DNA from: CAWUEZ02 sp963921355
GTDB lineage: Bacteria > Pseudomonadota > Alphaproteobacteria > Thalassobaculales > Thalassobaculaceae
Reading direction: 5' to 3'
Length of the DNA: 64,000 bases
Assembly (NCBI GenBank): GCA_963921355.3
Contig: OZ001190.1
Coordinates: forward strand, 1,550,001 to 1,614,000
Each line of letters opens with the position of its first letter. Within the stretch, counting starts at the first letter, position 1. Positions 25,072 through 33,663 of the stretch are shown here, one piece after another. The notes beneath the pieces were generated by a model. It had not been told where the DNA came from, ran no database searches, and was given only the letters and a program-made list of their open reading frames with translations. A program made the translations under genes and the position numbers.

Positions 25072-25514
25072 CCGTTGGGGTGCGGATAAGCCGGCTCGCC
25101 CATGGTGCGGATCTGCCGCTGCCGGCCTATGAGACGGCGGGGGCCGCAGGGATGGACCTGCGGGCGGCGATCGACGGGGAGCTGACCCTGGCGCCGATGG
25201 CCCGTGCCGCCGTGCCGACCGGGGTCGCGATCGCCCTGCCGGACGGGTATGAGGCGCAGATCCGGGCCCGGTCTGGACTGGCGCGGCGGTCCGGGATCGC
25301 CTGCGTCAACGCGCCGGGTACGGTCGACAGCGACTACCGCGGGGAGATCCATGTCATTCTGGTCAATCTGGGTGACGCGCCGGTGACCCTGGCGCGTGGC
25401 GACCGGATTGCCCAAATGGTGGTGGCACCGGTGTCCAGGGTCACCTGGCAGGAAGTCGAGACCCTGGACGAAACGGCGCGTGGTTCCGGCGGCTTCGGAT
25501 CGACCGGGCGCTGA
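25068..25514 (+). CDS. dut: Deoxyuridine 5'-triphosphate nucleotidohydrolase (dUTPase)
   Basis: This 148-residue trimeric dUTPase has all five family motifs in order: AGMDLRA, RSGLARRSG, NAPGTVDSDYRGE, RGDRIAQMVV and GGFGSTG at the C-terminus. It hydrolyses dUTP to dUMP, keeping uracil out of DNA and feeding thymidylate synthesis. The start is GTG 25068, overlapping the coaBC stop by four bases, so translation is probably coupled. A moeB/thiF-like gene follows after 31 bases on the same strand. Confidence 0.95.
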   Translation: MTVGVRISRLAHGADLPLPAYETAGAAGMDLRAAIDGELTLAPMARAAVPTGVAIALPDGYEAQIRARSGLARRSGIACVNAPGTVDSDYRGEIHVILVNLGDAPVTLARGDRIAQMVVAPVSRVTWQEVETLDETARGSGGFGSTGR

Positions 25515-25545
25515 TATCAACCGCGGCAGGATACGCAGGACCGAC

Positions 25546-26307
25546 ATGCGCGAACTGAGCGAGGGTGAGTTCCATCGCTACGCCCGCCATCTGATCCTCG
25601 ATGAGGTTGGTGAGGAAGGTCAGGCCAGGCTGCTGGACGCCCGCGTCGTGATCCTCGGCGCCGGCGGTCTCGGGGCGCCGGTCTCGCTCTATCTGGCGGC
25701 GGCCGGCGTCGGCACTCTGGTGCTGGTCGATGATGACGCGGTCGACCTGACCAACCTGCAGCGCCAGGTGGTGCACATGACGGAGGCCGTCGGCCGGGCA
25801 AAAGTCGAGTCCGCGGCCGACACGCTGGCCCGGATCAACCCGGGCATCCGGCTCGAGACGGTCGCCGAGCGGCTAACGCCGGAGAACGCGGCCGCGATCG
25901 TCGCCGGCGCCGATGTGGTGGTCGACGGTTCCGACAACTTCGACACCCGCTATGCCCTGAACCAGGCCTGCTGGACCGCCGGGATTCCCCTGGTGGCCGG
26001 GGCGCTCTCGCGGTTCGAGGGCCAGCTCACGACGGTGATCCCGGGACCGGCAGCGCCCTGCTATCGCTGTCTGTTTCCCGAAACCCCCGATCCCGCGCTG
26101 ACTCCACGCTGCGAAGAAGCCGGGATCCTCGGCGCGGTCGCCGGGGTGATCGGCACGCTACAGGCGACGGAGGCCCTGAAGCTGTTGCTCGGGCTCGGTG
26201 AACCGCTGGCCGGGCGGCTGATGCTGTACGACGCCTTGTCCGCGGCGTTCCAGGAGATCCGCTACAAGAAACGGGACGGCTGCCCGACCTGCGCCTCGTC
26301 GACCTGA
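25546..26307 (+). CDS. moeB: Adenylyltransferase of the ThiF/MoeB/HesA family
   Basis: This 253-residue E1-like enzyme has the ATP-binding motif LGAGGLGAPVSLYLAAAGVG (37-56), the DNLQRQ-type helix as TNLQRQVVH, and two CXXC zinc pairs (CYRC and CPTC near the C-terminus). It would adenylate the C-terminal Gly-Gly of MoaD or ThiS for sulfur transfer. There is no C-terminal rhodanese domain. MoeB and ThiF cannot be separated without context, so the symbol is tentative. ATG 25546 begins the usual N-terminus (MRELSEGEFHRYARHLIL); the frame before it overlaps dut. Confidence 0.82.
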   Translation: MRELSEGEFHRYARHLILDEVGEEGQARLLDARVVILGAGGLGAPVSLYLAAAGVGTLVLVDDDAVDLTNLQRQVVHMTEAVGRAKVESAADTLARINPGIRLETVAERLTPENAAAIVAGADVVVDGSDNFDTRYALNQACWTAGIPLVAGALSRFEGQLTTVIPGPAAPCYRCLFPETPDPALTPRCEEAGILGAVAGVIGTLQATEALKLLLGLGEPLAGRLMLYDALSAAFQEIRYKKRDGCPTCASST

Positions 26308-26317
26308 TCACTCATAC

Positions 26318-26444
26318 TCACTTCCCGGCCCCGGACCTGATCCGGGGCGGGACCCTGGTTTGACCGCGCTGGAGCTTGGTCCAACACGTTCCATCACCCC
26401 AGCACGCCTCTGGTCTAGGTCCCGGGGCAAGGCCCGGGAAGTGG
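26318..26444. repeat. REPIN-like compound palindrome, family 1, copy B
   Basis: Between convergent genes, the left arm 26318-26358 (TCACTTCCCGG, then CCCCGGACCTGATCCGGGG, then GGGACC) and the right arm 26412-26444 (GGTCTAGGTCCCGG through CCCGGGAAGTGG) are inverted copies. The interior shares CAGCACGC and CTGGTCTAGGTCCCGG-like stretches with copies A and C2. The position at the meeting point of two genes would also suit a bidirectional terminator. Confidence 0.75.
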
Positions 26445-26469
26445 TGAAGTGGGTAGCACTGCTTACGCT

Positions 26470-27903
26470 CTACTCGGCGTCGTAGAGTTCGCTTTCGGCA
26501 CCGAGATAGCTGTTCCAGGCGAACCAGTAGGCGATGTGGCCGGGAACCCGCGCCAGCCGCTGGCCATCCGGGCCGAGCAACTGCTCCTCCTCGATCCGCC
26601 AGGCGCCGTCATCGGCCTGCAGCGTGGCGGCATCGGCGCTCGCGGCGAAGGTGCGGCCGCCGCGCCGATAGGCCCGCACGGTCCGGGTGGCGGCGTCGCC
26701 GACCAGCACCACATCCTCCAGCCCGACCGTATCGTTGATCACCGTGCCGGGCGCGAAGACGTCGACCGGCCAGGCCTTGGCGCCGCCTGCGGTCCGTATG
26801 CCGTAGACGTAGTCCTTCCGGGTGACCCGGCGCTCGTCACTGACCAGGGCCGGGAACATCAGATCCGGGCTGGCGAAGTAGTCGTGATAGACCACGCCGG
26901 AGCCGTAGTCGCGGTTGTGGCCGGTATCGAGCGTGATAACCCTGGTGTCGGGATTGCTGCCGCGCCAGTCGGCCCAGCTGGTGATCGCCACCGGACGGAT
27001 CGTCAGCGCGATCCCGCTGCCCCTCAGCGGGCCCGAGACCGGCTCGCCGGTGAACTGGTTCCACAGGCTGTCAGTCTGCCGGTCGAACACGAGCTTGTTG
27101 GACCGGTACAGGAAGCCGGAGGATCCGAAGACGAACGTCTCGGCTTGGCCTTCGACCGCGGTCTCGAACAGAATCCCGGAGCCGCACAGAGTGCAGTAGG
27201 CGAGCGCAACCGGAACGCCCCCGATCACGTCGTTGAACATCTCGTGCCAACCCATGATCCGCAGCGGATAGGCCCTGGCGTCCCCGTTGATCCGCACGCC
27301 GAACACCAGGTCGTCATCCACCAGGTAGTCGGCCTCGGCATCGTCCGCTGCCACCAGACGAGGGTTGTCGAGCGACGGAATGCCGTCGACGCGCACGCCG
27401 CCCCAGGTGATTTCCTCCAGGCGGATGTCCAGATTCTCCGCCCGGCCCCGATCTCCTCCGAGAAAGCGCAGAAACGCGGGATCGATCCGTTCGAACAGGG
27501 CAAGTTTGATGACGCGATAGCTCGAATGCGGTGTGATCTCGGGATGGGCCTGCTGCCACAGCATGGCATCGAACCAGTTGTCCGCGTCGCTGCCGGACAG
27601 TTGCTGGAAGGCGGCAATCGTGTCCTCGCGACCGTCCGAGCGAAACCGCATGGCCAGGATGATGGCGGGGATGGCGTCTTTGGCGTCGCTTTCCACCAGG
27701 GTGGCCAGGGCCGATCGGCGTAACGACGCGGGGCCGAAGATCGCCAGGGCATGCAGGCGCGACTGCGGGTCGTCGGCCAGCGTTTCGATCACGCTGGCTT
27801 GTTGTGCTGCGGCATCGCGTGCCAGCACGAAGAGGCCGGTGGCGGTCCAGATGGCGACGACGAAGAGGAACGGGATCAGCTGTGCCCGGCGGGTGTGGTT
27901 CAT
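26470..27903 (-). CDS. DUF3179 domain-containing exported/membrane-anchored protein
   Basis: This 477-residue protein has an N-terminal hydrophobic segment (about 9-30) that could be a signal anchor. An alpha-helical repeat-like region (about 40-140) follows, then a DUF3179 domain (about 150-450) with the signatures ARAYPLRIMGWHEMFND, ALAYCTLCGSG (CXXC) and WNQFTGEPVSGPL. No biochemical function is established for DUF3179. It is convergent with moeB, and no neighbouring gene shares its strand closely, so it may be monocistronic. Confidence 0.8.
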   Translation of the reverse strand: MNHTRRAQLIPFLFVVAIWTATGLFVLARDAAAQQASVIETLADDPQSRLHALAIFGPASLRRSALATLVESDAKDAIPAIILAMRFRSDGREDTIAAFQQLSGSDADNWFDAMLWQQAHPEITPHSSYRVIKLALFERIDPAFLRFLGGDRGRAENLDIRLEEITWGGVRVDGIPSLDNPRLVAADDAEADYLVDDDLVFGVRINGDARAYPLRIMGWHEMFNDVIGGVPVALAYCTLCGSGILFETAVEGQAETFVFGSSGFLYRSNKLVFDRQTDSLWNQFTGEPVSGPLRGSGIALTIRPVAITSWADWRGSNPDTRVITLDTGHNRDYGSGVVYHDYFASPDLMFPALVSDERRVTRKDYVYGIRTAGGAKAWPVDVFAPGTVINDTVGLEDVVLVGDAATRTVRAYRRGGRTFAASADAATLQADDGAWRIEEEQLLGPDGQRLARVPGHIAYWFAWNSYLGAESELYDAE

Positions 27904-28037
27904 GGAGTGGTCTCACGGTCCGGTATCGACTGCCGAGCATGTCGGGAGTGTCGATGCGCGGCGCGAGGGGCGTTCACCGGCTCGTGTGCCGAGGTGATGA
28001 GAGGGCTCATCCGGTTTTACGGGACCCATGCGTGGGA

Positions 28038-29207
28038 CTAAAGAAACACGGCCCCCAGCCGGACGCGCTCGATCGGGTGGTCCCAGTCCCGCCCGCTCAG
28101 CAGCAGTGCGGCCGCGTAGCCCCAGTCGTCGGAGGATTTGGCGCCCTTGCCGTTACCGGCGACGGCGACCGCGACCCGGTCGTCCTCGTCGACGAAGTCG
28201 ATCATCGGCAGGCCGCTGATCGTGTAGGTGGTCACGCAGGTGTCGGTGTGGATGGCGTCGATTCCCGAGAGCGACGGGATCATCGTGGTGATGAGATCCG
28301 TGAACTCGTCCCGGTTGGCCTGGGAGCCCGGACCCTTGAACCAGGCATCCAGGTCTGCTGCGGTCTTCAGCCGTTCATCGGCATTGGTGCCAATCCCGAT
28401 CTTCACGTAGTGCCGTCCATCCGGGTAGCGGATCGGCGGCAGCAGATAAGCACCTGACACGCCGTCGACGATCGAGGGCATGGTCTCAAGTCCGGCCAAC
28501 ACGTCGCCGGCGACGGGGAGCAGGACGGTCGTGCGGGCATAGACCCTAAGATCCAGCGGAGACGGCACCAGGTTCCAGGCGTTGGTGAAGCCGCCGGCAG
28601 CAATCAGAGTTCGGTCGCCGGTAAGGACGTCGCCGTCGCCGGTCTCCACCTCGACCCCGCTCCCGGTCACCGTGACCCGGACCGCCGGAGAGTCGACCAC
28701 CGTGGCGCCATTGGCCTTGGTGGCCGCAATCTGGGCGGTCACCATGGCGCGCGGGCTTATGTATCCGGCGGTCTCGTGTTCGTGCAGGCCCTTGTCGCCG
28801 TCCTCGACGGCGAGAAACGGGAAGCGCTGCCTCAGATCGTCGGAATCAAGTGTCTCGAAATTGGCGCCATGAGCGCGGCCGACGACAGAGGACTGCGCCA
28901 GGGATTCCGACTCCTTCGACGACAGGTGGAGAAAGCCCACCGGCTCGAAGAACCGGATGCCGGTATCCTCCTGCAGGTCGCCGTAGCGGGCGATCGAGCG
29001 GGCGGCCGTGATCGACCACGCCGGGTCAGGGTCCAGAATCCGTGTGATCCGGCCCTCGTCGTAGTGGCTGGCGAAGACGCCATCGTGGGTATGGCGATCC
29101 GCCGGCTCCGATGGGGCGATGAGGACGACGTCGTCGCCGAAGTCGCTGAGGTGGCGGGCGGCGGCACTTCCGATTAAGCCTCCGCCGACGATCAGTGTTC
29201 GGGGCAT
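28038..29207 (-). CDS. DAO-family FAD-dependent oxidoreductase
   Basis: This 389-residue protein begins with the FAD-binding motif IVGGGLIGSAAARHLSDFG and has the D-amino-acid oxidase fold, related to sarcosine or N-methyl-amino-acid oxidases. It includes the C-terminal Gly-rich FAD contact region VAVAVAGNGKGAKSSDDWG. The substrate is unknown but is probably an amine or amino acid. The Nudix gene on the same strand starts upstream with a 44-base gap, so the two may be co-transcribed. Confidence 0.78.
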   Translation of the reverse strand: MPRTLIVGGGLIGSAAARHLSDFGDDVVLIAPSEPADRHTHDGVFASHYDEGRITRILDPDPAWSITAARSIARYGDLQEDTGIRFFEPVGFLHLSSKESESLAQSSVVGRAHGANFETLDSDDLRQRFPFLAVEDGDKGLHEHETAGYISPRAMVTAQIAATKANGATVVDSPAVRVTVTGSGVEVETGDGDVLTGDRTLIAAGGFTNAWNLVPSPLDLRVYARTTVLLPVAGDVLAGLETMPSIVDGVSGAYLLPPIRYPDGRHYVKIGIGTNADERLKTAADLDAWFKGPGSQANRDEFTDLITTMIPSLSGIDAIHTDTCVTTYTISGLPMIDFVDEDDRVAVAVAGNGKGAKSSDDWGYAAALLLSGRDWDHPIERVRLGAVFL

Positions 29208-29251
29208 TCCGGTCTCACCTTGGCTACCTACCCCGGGCTGCTGACCCGAGG

Positions 29252-29788
29252 CTACAGACCCTGCACAGGTTCAGGGAAAGGAGCAAAGGTAGACAGCCCT
29301 TGGGTGCGCCGCCAGTGATCCAACGCCCAATGGACACTTGGAAAGGCGAGATCGTCCCAGGGAATGTCGTCCCAGTCGAACAGCCCGACCTCCCGACTCT
29401 CCGGGCCGGGTTCGATCGCGGGGTCGAGCAGGCGGGCCCGATAGATCATCTGGACCTGGCTGATCCGCGGGATGTTGTAGACGCCGAGCAGGGCGTCGAT
29501 CTCGATCCGGGCGGTCGCCTCCTCCCATGCCTCGCGCATCGCACCTTCGACCGTCGTCTCGCGCTCCTCCATGAAGCCGGCCGGAAGCGTCCAATAGCCG
29601 TCCCGCGGGTCAATGGCGCGACGGCACAGCAGGAACTTCTCGCCATAGGTCACGACCGATCCGACGACGATCTTCGGATTGACGTAGTTGATGAACCCAC
29701 AGTCCTGGCAGACCAGCCGCTCCCGGTTGTCGCCTTCGGGAACCTCACGATGCACCGGACCGCGCGGCAAAGGGGCTGGATCGCTCAT
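29252..29788 (-). CDS. Nudix hydrolase with N-terminal Cys pair
   Basis: This 178-residue protein has a Nudix box GFMEERETTVEGAMREAWEE, which fits G-x5-E-x7-R-E-x2-E-E with Thr replacing the usual late Gly. The preceding LPAGFMEE is typical. An N-terminal CQDCGFINYVNPK gives one CXXC, as in the zinc-ribbon group related to NADH pyrophosphatases. It would hydrolyse a nucleoside diphosphate derivative such as ADP-ribose or NADH. It lies just upstream of the DAO gene on the same strand. Confidence 0.85.
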   Translation of the reverse strand: MSDPAPLPRGPVHREVPEGDNRERLVCQDCGFINYVNPKIVVGSVVTYGEKFLLCRRAIDPRDGYWTLPAGFMEERETTVEGAMREAWEEATARIEIDALLGVYNIPRISQVQMIYRARLLDPAIEPGPESREVGLFDWDDIPWDDLAFPSVHWALDHWRRTQGLSTFAPFPEPVQGL

Positions 29789-29869
29789 CGCGCGAGTGTG
29801 ACGGGGTGGCCGGCAGGCCGCAACCGCCGAGAAACCGGCGCGGATGGAAGCTGCTTTACCGGGAGTGGA

Positions 29870-30139
29870 TCAGACCAGGATGTCGAGATTCTCGCCGCGC
29901 CCGTTGAACCCGCCTGACCGGGCGAACGATCCGGCGACGCGCTGTCCGTCGACACGCTGGGTCCGGTCCTCTTCGCTGTCCGCTCCGGCCTCTTCCGATT
30001 CGGAGTTCTGACGAACCGCGTTGGCTGTCAGGTTGCGCACGGCGGAGGATTGCTGCGTCTGTTGCACAGGCCGCGGCGCGATCAATCCCGCACTGGGGAT
30101 TGATGTCGACGTCGTCGGTGTGATGACAGGCTGCAACAT
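29870..30139 (-). CDS. Small unknown protein (89 residues) with its own strong promoter-like sequence
   Basis: I do not recognise this protein. It has no signal peptide or membrane segment. The first 40 residues are Thr/Ser/Pro/Gln-rich, the middle is acidic (SESEEAGADSEED), and it ends GRGENLDILV. It is supported as a real gene by a GGAGAG ribosome site 10 bases before the ATG and by a canonical promoter-like sequence at 30161-30189. The surrounding DNA is locally AT-rich. Gln/Ser-rich small proteins of this type occur in alphaproteobacteria, but I cannot name a family. Confidence 0.6.
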   Translation of the reverse strand: MLQPVITPTTSTSIPSAGLIAPRPVQQTQQSSAVRNLTANAVRQNSESEEAGADSEEDRTQRVDGQRVAGSFARSGGFNGRGENLDILV

Positions 30140-30160
30140 TTACACGTCTCTCCAATGGTA

Positions 30161-30189
30161 AATATATAGAAAGACGTCGAAGGAATCAA
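30161..30189 (-). promoter_or_regulatory. Sigma-70-type promoter for the 89-residue protein gene
   Basis: On the minus strand the sequence reads TTGATT (plus 30184-30189), a 17-base spacer, then TATATT (plus 30161-30166). This matches TTGACA-17-TATAAT at 4 and 5 of 6 positions. Transcription would start about 30154, roughly 15 bases before the ATG, leaving just enough room for the GGAGAG ribosome site. The TATATATT run stands out in this GC-rich DNA. Confidence 0.6.
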
Positions 30190-30222
30190 CGTTGGCAGGG
30201 GTTTCAGGTCCCCCGGTGGGGC

Positions 30223-30990
30223 TCAGGCAGCTGATTCGGCAACCCGTCGGGCCCGCTTGACCAGGCGTACCAGTTCGACGCGCGCGGACTCGGCGTCGAC
30301 GACCGGCTTGTCAAAGGCCAGCCGGGCAACCTGGCCACCGAGGCGCAGGTCGACACCCTCCCCATCGCATCCGGTCATCTGCCAACCCTCGCCGTCGAGG
30401 GCGAGGAGATGGCGTGCATAGAGGGCGATGGCGTCGGCGTGGTCTGCATTCATGTGCTCGACCACGTCATATTCCTGTTCGGCGAGCGGCGCGGCGCGCG
30501 CGTCGATCACGGCCGAGCCGTCGATCCATTCGATGCGCCCGAAACCGGCGACGATATGAGCGCTTTCGATCGCCATCCGCCAGACGGCGAAGTCGCCGAA
30601 ATCCGCGTAGAAGCCCGCACCTGGGTGGCGCGCGAGAAACCGGGCGCGGTGTCGCGGATCGCTTGTTTCCGCCAGCCGCCCCATAACCGTGACGCGTGAG
30701 CCGGTCAGAGGCTCGTCGAGCCCCACGGTCGCGTCGATCAGCAGACTGGCGCGCGGGTCGGTCTGCAGGTTCCGGGTGTGGTCGGCGAGGGTCGAGATCA
30801 GCAACAGCGGGCTGGCGTCGTAGTCGACGGCGAGCAAGACCAGCGAAGCGTAAGGCCAGCCGTCCCGATCCCGCTGCGCGGTGGCCAGGCTGGCGCGGTC
30901 GGTGCCGCGCAGAAGCCCTCGAATTGTGTCGCCGGTCGGCGGCTCCGCTGTGGGCGGCCTCCCCTTGGCGCCGACGTCTTCCGTACCCAT
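30223..30990 (-). CDS. HugZ/PNPOx-like split-barrel protein with C-terminal DUF2470
   Basis: This 255-residue protein has an N-terminal pyridoxamine-phosphate-oxidase-like FMN/haem-binding barrel (about 20-150), with SLVLLAVDYDASPLLLISTLADHTRNL. The C-terminal DUF2470 module (about 170-245) starts VEHMNADHADAIALYA. HugZ relatives bind or degrade haem. ATG 30990 is chosen because the barrel begins soon after; the frame to 31218 overlaps the regulatory region of chvI. The sequence before the ATG lacks a clear ribosome site but has TGTACAGTGTATAG immediately upstream, so a leaderless or short-leader transcript is possible. Confidence 0.8.
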   Translation of the reverse strand: MGTEDVGAKGRPPTAEPPTGDTIRGLLRGTDRASLATAQRDRDGWPYASLVLLAVDYDASPLLLISTLADHTRNLQTDPRASLLIDATVGLDEPLTGSRVTVMGRLAETSDPRHRARFLARHPGAGFYADFGDFAVWRMAIESAHIVAGFGRIEWIDGSAVIDARAAPLAEQEYDVVEHMNADHADAIALYARHLLALDGEGWQMTGCDGEGVDLRLGGQVARLAFDKPVVDAESARVELVRLVKRARRVAESAA

Positions 30991-31154
30991 GCTATACACT
31001 GTACATGCTCTGCGCCGGATTGGGCGCCGCCTGAAATGCGGCAGATTCGGGGCGGGATCCGCCGGGATCGCCGCATTCGGGCCAAGCCCTGGCCGGAATG
31101 CCGGCATATAAGGCGCGCTGGACGATGACATCGAAAAGCTGATGGGGCGGGTGA

Positions 31155-31850
31155 ATGTCGAACGTGATCGCGTTGGTCGATGACGACCAGAACATCCTGA
31201 CCTCCGTGTCCATGGCATTGGAATCGGAGGGATTTCAGGTTCGGACGTACAAGGATGGCGAAGAAGCGCTGCGCGGCCTGAACCAGCGGCCCGCCGATCT
31301 GGCGGTGCTGGATATCAAGATGCCGCGGGTTGACGGCATGGAACTGCTGCAGCGGTTGCGCAAGACCTCCTCCCTTCCGGTGATCTTCCTGACTTCCAAG
31401 GACGACGAGGTCGACGAGGTGCTGGGTTTGCGCATGGGCGCCGATGACTACATCCGCAAACCATTCTCCCAGCGCCTTCTTATCGAGCGGATTCGGGCGT
31501 TGCTGCGCCGTCAGGATCTGGCCCAGGATGAGTTCAACCCCCAGTCCGAGGCGCCGCTGGTGCGCGGCGACCTGGTTCTCGACGGCGCGCGCCACATGTC
31601 CAGCTGGAAAGGTCAGCCGGTGCCGCTCACCGTCACCGAATTCCTGTTGCTGCGGGCCCTGGCCATTCGCCCGGGCCACGTGAAGAGCCGCGACCAGCTG
31701 ATGGATGCGGCTTACGGCGAGAACATCTACGTCGACGACCGCACGATCGACAGCCACATCAAGCGGATTCGCAAGAAGTTCAAGGCCGCCGATTCACAGT
31801 TTTCGAAGATTGAGACCCTGTACGGGGTGGGCTACCGGTATCGCGAGTGA
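31155..31850 (+). CDS. chvI: OmpR-family response regulator, ChvI type
   Basis: This 231-residue regulator has a receiver domain with phospho-acceptor Asp53 (VLDIKMPRVDG), the Thr in FLTSKDDE and the Lys in YIRKPFS, then a winged-helix DNA-binding domain (about 130-230) ending ETLYGVGYRYRE. MALALVDDDQNI-like starts and the paired kinase downstream are typical of alphaproteobacterial ChvI, which controls envelope and acid-stress genes. GGGGCGGGTGA precedes the ATG. It is divergent from the HugZ-like gene, with about 164 bases between the starts. Confidence 0.88.
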   Translation: MSNVIALVDDDQNILTSVSMALESEGFQVRTYKDGEEALRGLNQRPADLAVLDIKMPRVDGMELLQRLRKTSSLPVIFLTSKDDEVDEVLGLRMGADDYIRKPFSQRLLIERIRALLRRQDLAQDEFNPQSEAPLVRGDLVLDGARHMSSWKGQPVPLTVTEFLLLRALAIRPGHVKSRDQLMDAAYGENIYVDDRTIDSHIKRIRKKFKAADSQFSKIETLYGVGYRYRE

Positions 31851-31935
31851 CGCCAGTTTTGCAAAGGTGCAGGTCCGGGAAACCGGCAGCGTCTTCATAC
31901 CGGCAAGCGACGTAAAGGGATCACGCCAGGGGATC

Positions 31936-33663
31936 ATGGTTGAGACGGATCGAGAGGGCCTGAAGGCCGATCCGCGGACCCGCGCCGATGGGCGGGACGG
32001 GCCGGCCCCGTCTGCGTCCACCTCTCCGACTGCGGCGCGTGAGCGCCGGACCAGCCGCCGGGGCCGGCGGGCCCGATATTCCTGGGTGTCCGGACTGTCG
32101 GCCCGCATTCTGGCGATCAACCTGCTGTCGATCGGGATCCTGTTCGTCGGCGTGCTTTATCTGGACCGCTACCAGAATGTGCTGATCCGGGGCGAACTGG
32201 ACGCCCTGACCCGCCAGGCCGAGGTGATCGCCAGGACCCTCGGTGAACTGGGGGTCGAGCCGAACGTCATCCAGGACGAAGGTCTCGATCCGAACCGGGT
32301 GCGCCGGATCGTGCGGCGCCTGGCCGTGGTGACCTCGTCCCGGATCCGGGTTTACGGCCCGAACGGACGGATGATCGCCGACAGCCGGGTTCTGACAGGC
32401 CCCGCCGGGACAGTTCGCATGGTGCCGTTGCCACCGCCTCTGAAGGGCGATCCCTTGGCCCGGCTGGCGATCGACCTGTACAACTCGATGGTCAACTGGC
32501 TGCCGCGCCGGGGCGATCTGCCGGTCTGGCGTGACGGCACCTCGGCGGAGCCGTTCGATGAGGTTTCGGCGGCCCTGACGGGTGTTCCGGAACGTGAAGT
32601 GCGCAAGACCGAGTCCGGCGGTCTGGTGCTGTCGACCGCCGTTCCCGTCCAGCGCTACAAGCAAATCTTCGGCGCCCTGATGCTGTCGGTCGAGGGCGGT
32701 GAGATCGACCGCGCGGTACGCGACGTCCGGTTCGAGATTCTAGGGATCTTCGCCGTCAGCCTGCTGGTGACCACGCTGCTGTCTCTCTACCTTGCCGGCA
32801 CCATTACCCGGCCGGTGCAGCGACTGGCTGAGGCGGCCGAGGAGGTGCGCAGCAACCGCCATCGTCGCGGCGCGCTGCCGAGCCTGGAAGATCGGCGCGA
32901 CGAGATCGGCGACCTGTCTCGATCGATCTCGGCCATGACCGAAGAACTCTGGCGGCGGCTCGACGCAATCGAGGGTTTCGCCGCCGACGTCGCCCATGAG
33001 ATCAAGAACCCTCTGACCTCCCTGCGCAGCGCTGTCGAGACTGCGGCGCGGATCGAGGACCCGGAACGTCAGCGCCGGCTGCTGGCCGTCATCGTCGATG
33101 ATGTCGAGCGACTCAACCGCCTGATCACCGATATCTCCACCGCCTCGCGGATCGACGCCGAGATCTCGCGCGAAGCGGTCGAGCGGGTCGATGTCGGGGG
33201 GCTGCTCGGCACCCTCGCCGAAGTCTACGCGGCGGCCGCCGAAGACCGCGGCGGGCCGAGCGTCCACGCCGAAGTGGAAGACCCTGACCGGCTGTTCGTC
33301 AACGGCCACGAGGGTCGATTGGTGCAGGTGCTGCGCAACCTGGTCGAGAACGCGATCAGCTTCTCGCCGGCGGCCGGCGGCGTGCGCCTGCGGGCCCGGC
33401 GTGACGGCGATCACGTGGTGATCTCGGTCGAGGACGATGGACCCGGCATTCCGGACGGCAAGCTGGCGGCTGTCTTTGACCGGTTCTACTCGGAACGTCC
33501 CGAGGGCGAGAAGTTCGGCACCCATTCCGGGCTCGGGCTGTCGATCTCGCGCCAGATCATCGAGGCTCATCACGGTGATATCCGGGCCGAGAACCCCCGC
33601 GACCCGGCTGCGACCATTCTCGGCGCCCGATTTGTCATCCGACTGCCGGCCGCCGACGCTTAA
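31936..33663 (+). CDS. chvG: Sensor histidine kinase, ChvG/ExoS type
   Basis: This 575-residue membrane kinase has TM1 about 56-75, a periplasmic sensor (about 76-267) including the ChvG-like Pro-rich VPLPPPLKGDPLARLAIDLYN, and TM2 about 268-288. A HAMP linker follows, then HisKA with His354 in AADVAHEIKNPLTSL, and an HATPase_c domain with NLVENAI, DDGPGIP and HSGLGLSISRQI. ATG 31936 has AGGGGATC before it; earlier in-frame codons overlap chvI. The basic N-terminal cytoplasmic tail of about 50 residues is rich in Arg. Co-operonic with chvI. Confidence 0.9.
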   Translation: MVETDREGLKADPRTRADGRDGPAPSASTSPTAARERRTSRRGRRARYSWVSGLSARILAINLLSIGILFVGVLYLDRYQNVLIRGELDALTRQAEVIARTLGELGVEPNVIQDEGLDPNRVRRIVRRLAVVTSSRIRVYGPNGRMIADSRVLTGPAGTVRMVPLPPPLKGDPLARLAIDLYNSMVNWLPRRGDLPVWRDGTSAEPFDEVSAALTGVPEREVRKTESGGLVLSTAVPVQRYKQIFGALMLSVEGGEIDRAVRDVRFEILGIFAVSLLVTTLLSLYLAGTITRPVQRLAEAAEEVRSNRHRRGALPSLEDRRDEIGDLSRSISAMTEELWRRLDAIEGFAADVAHEIKNPLTSLRSAVETAARIEDPERQRRLLAVIVDDVERLNRLITDISTASRIDAEISREAVERVDVGGLLGTLAEVYAAAAEDRGGPSVHAEVEDPDRLFVNGHEGRLVQVLRNLVENAISFSPAAGGVRLRARRDGDHVVISVEDDGPGIPDGKLAAVFDRFYSERPEGEKFGTHSGLGLSISRQIIEAHHGDIRAENPRDPAATILGARFVIRLPAADA

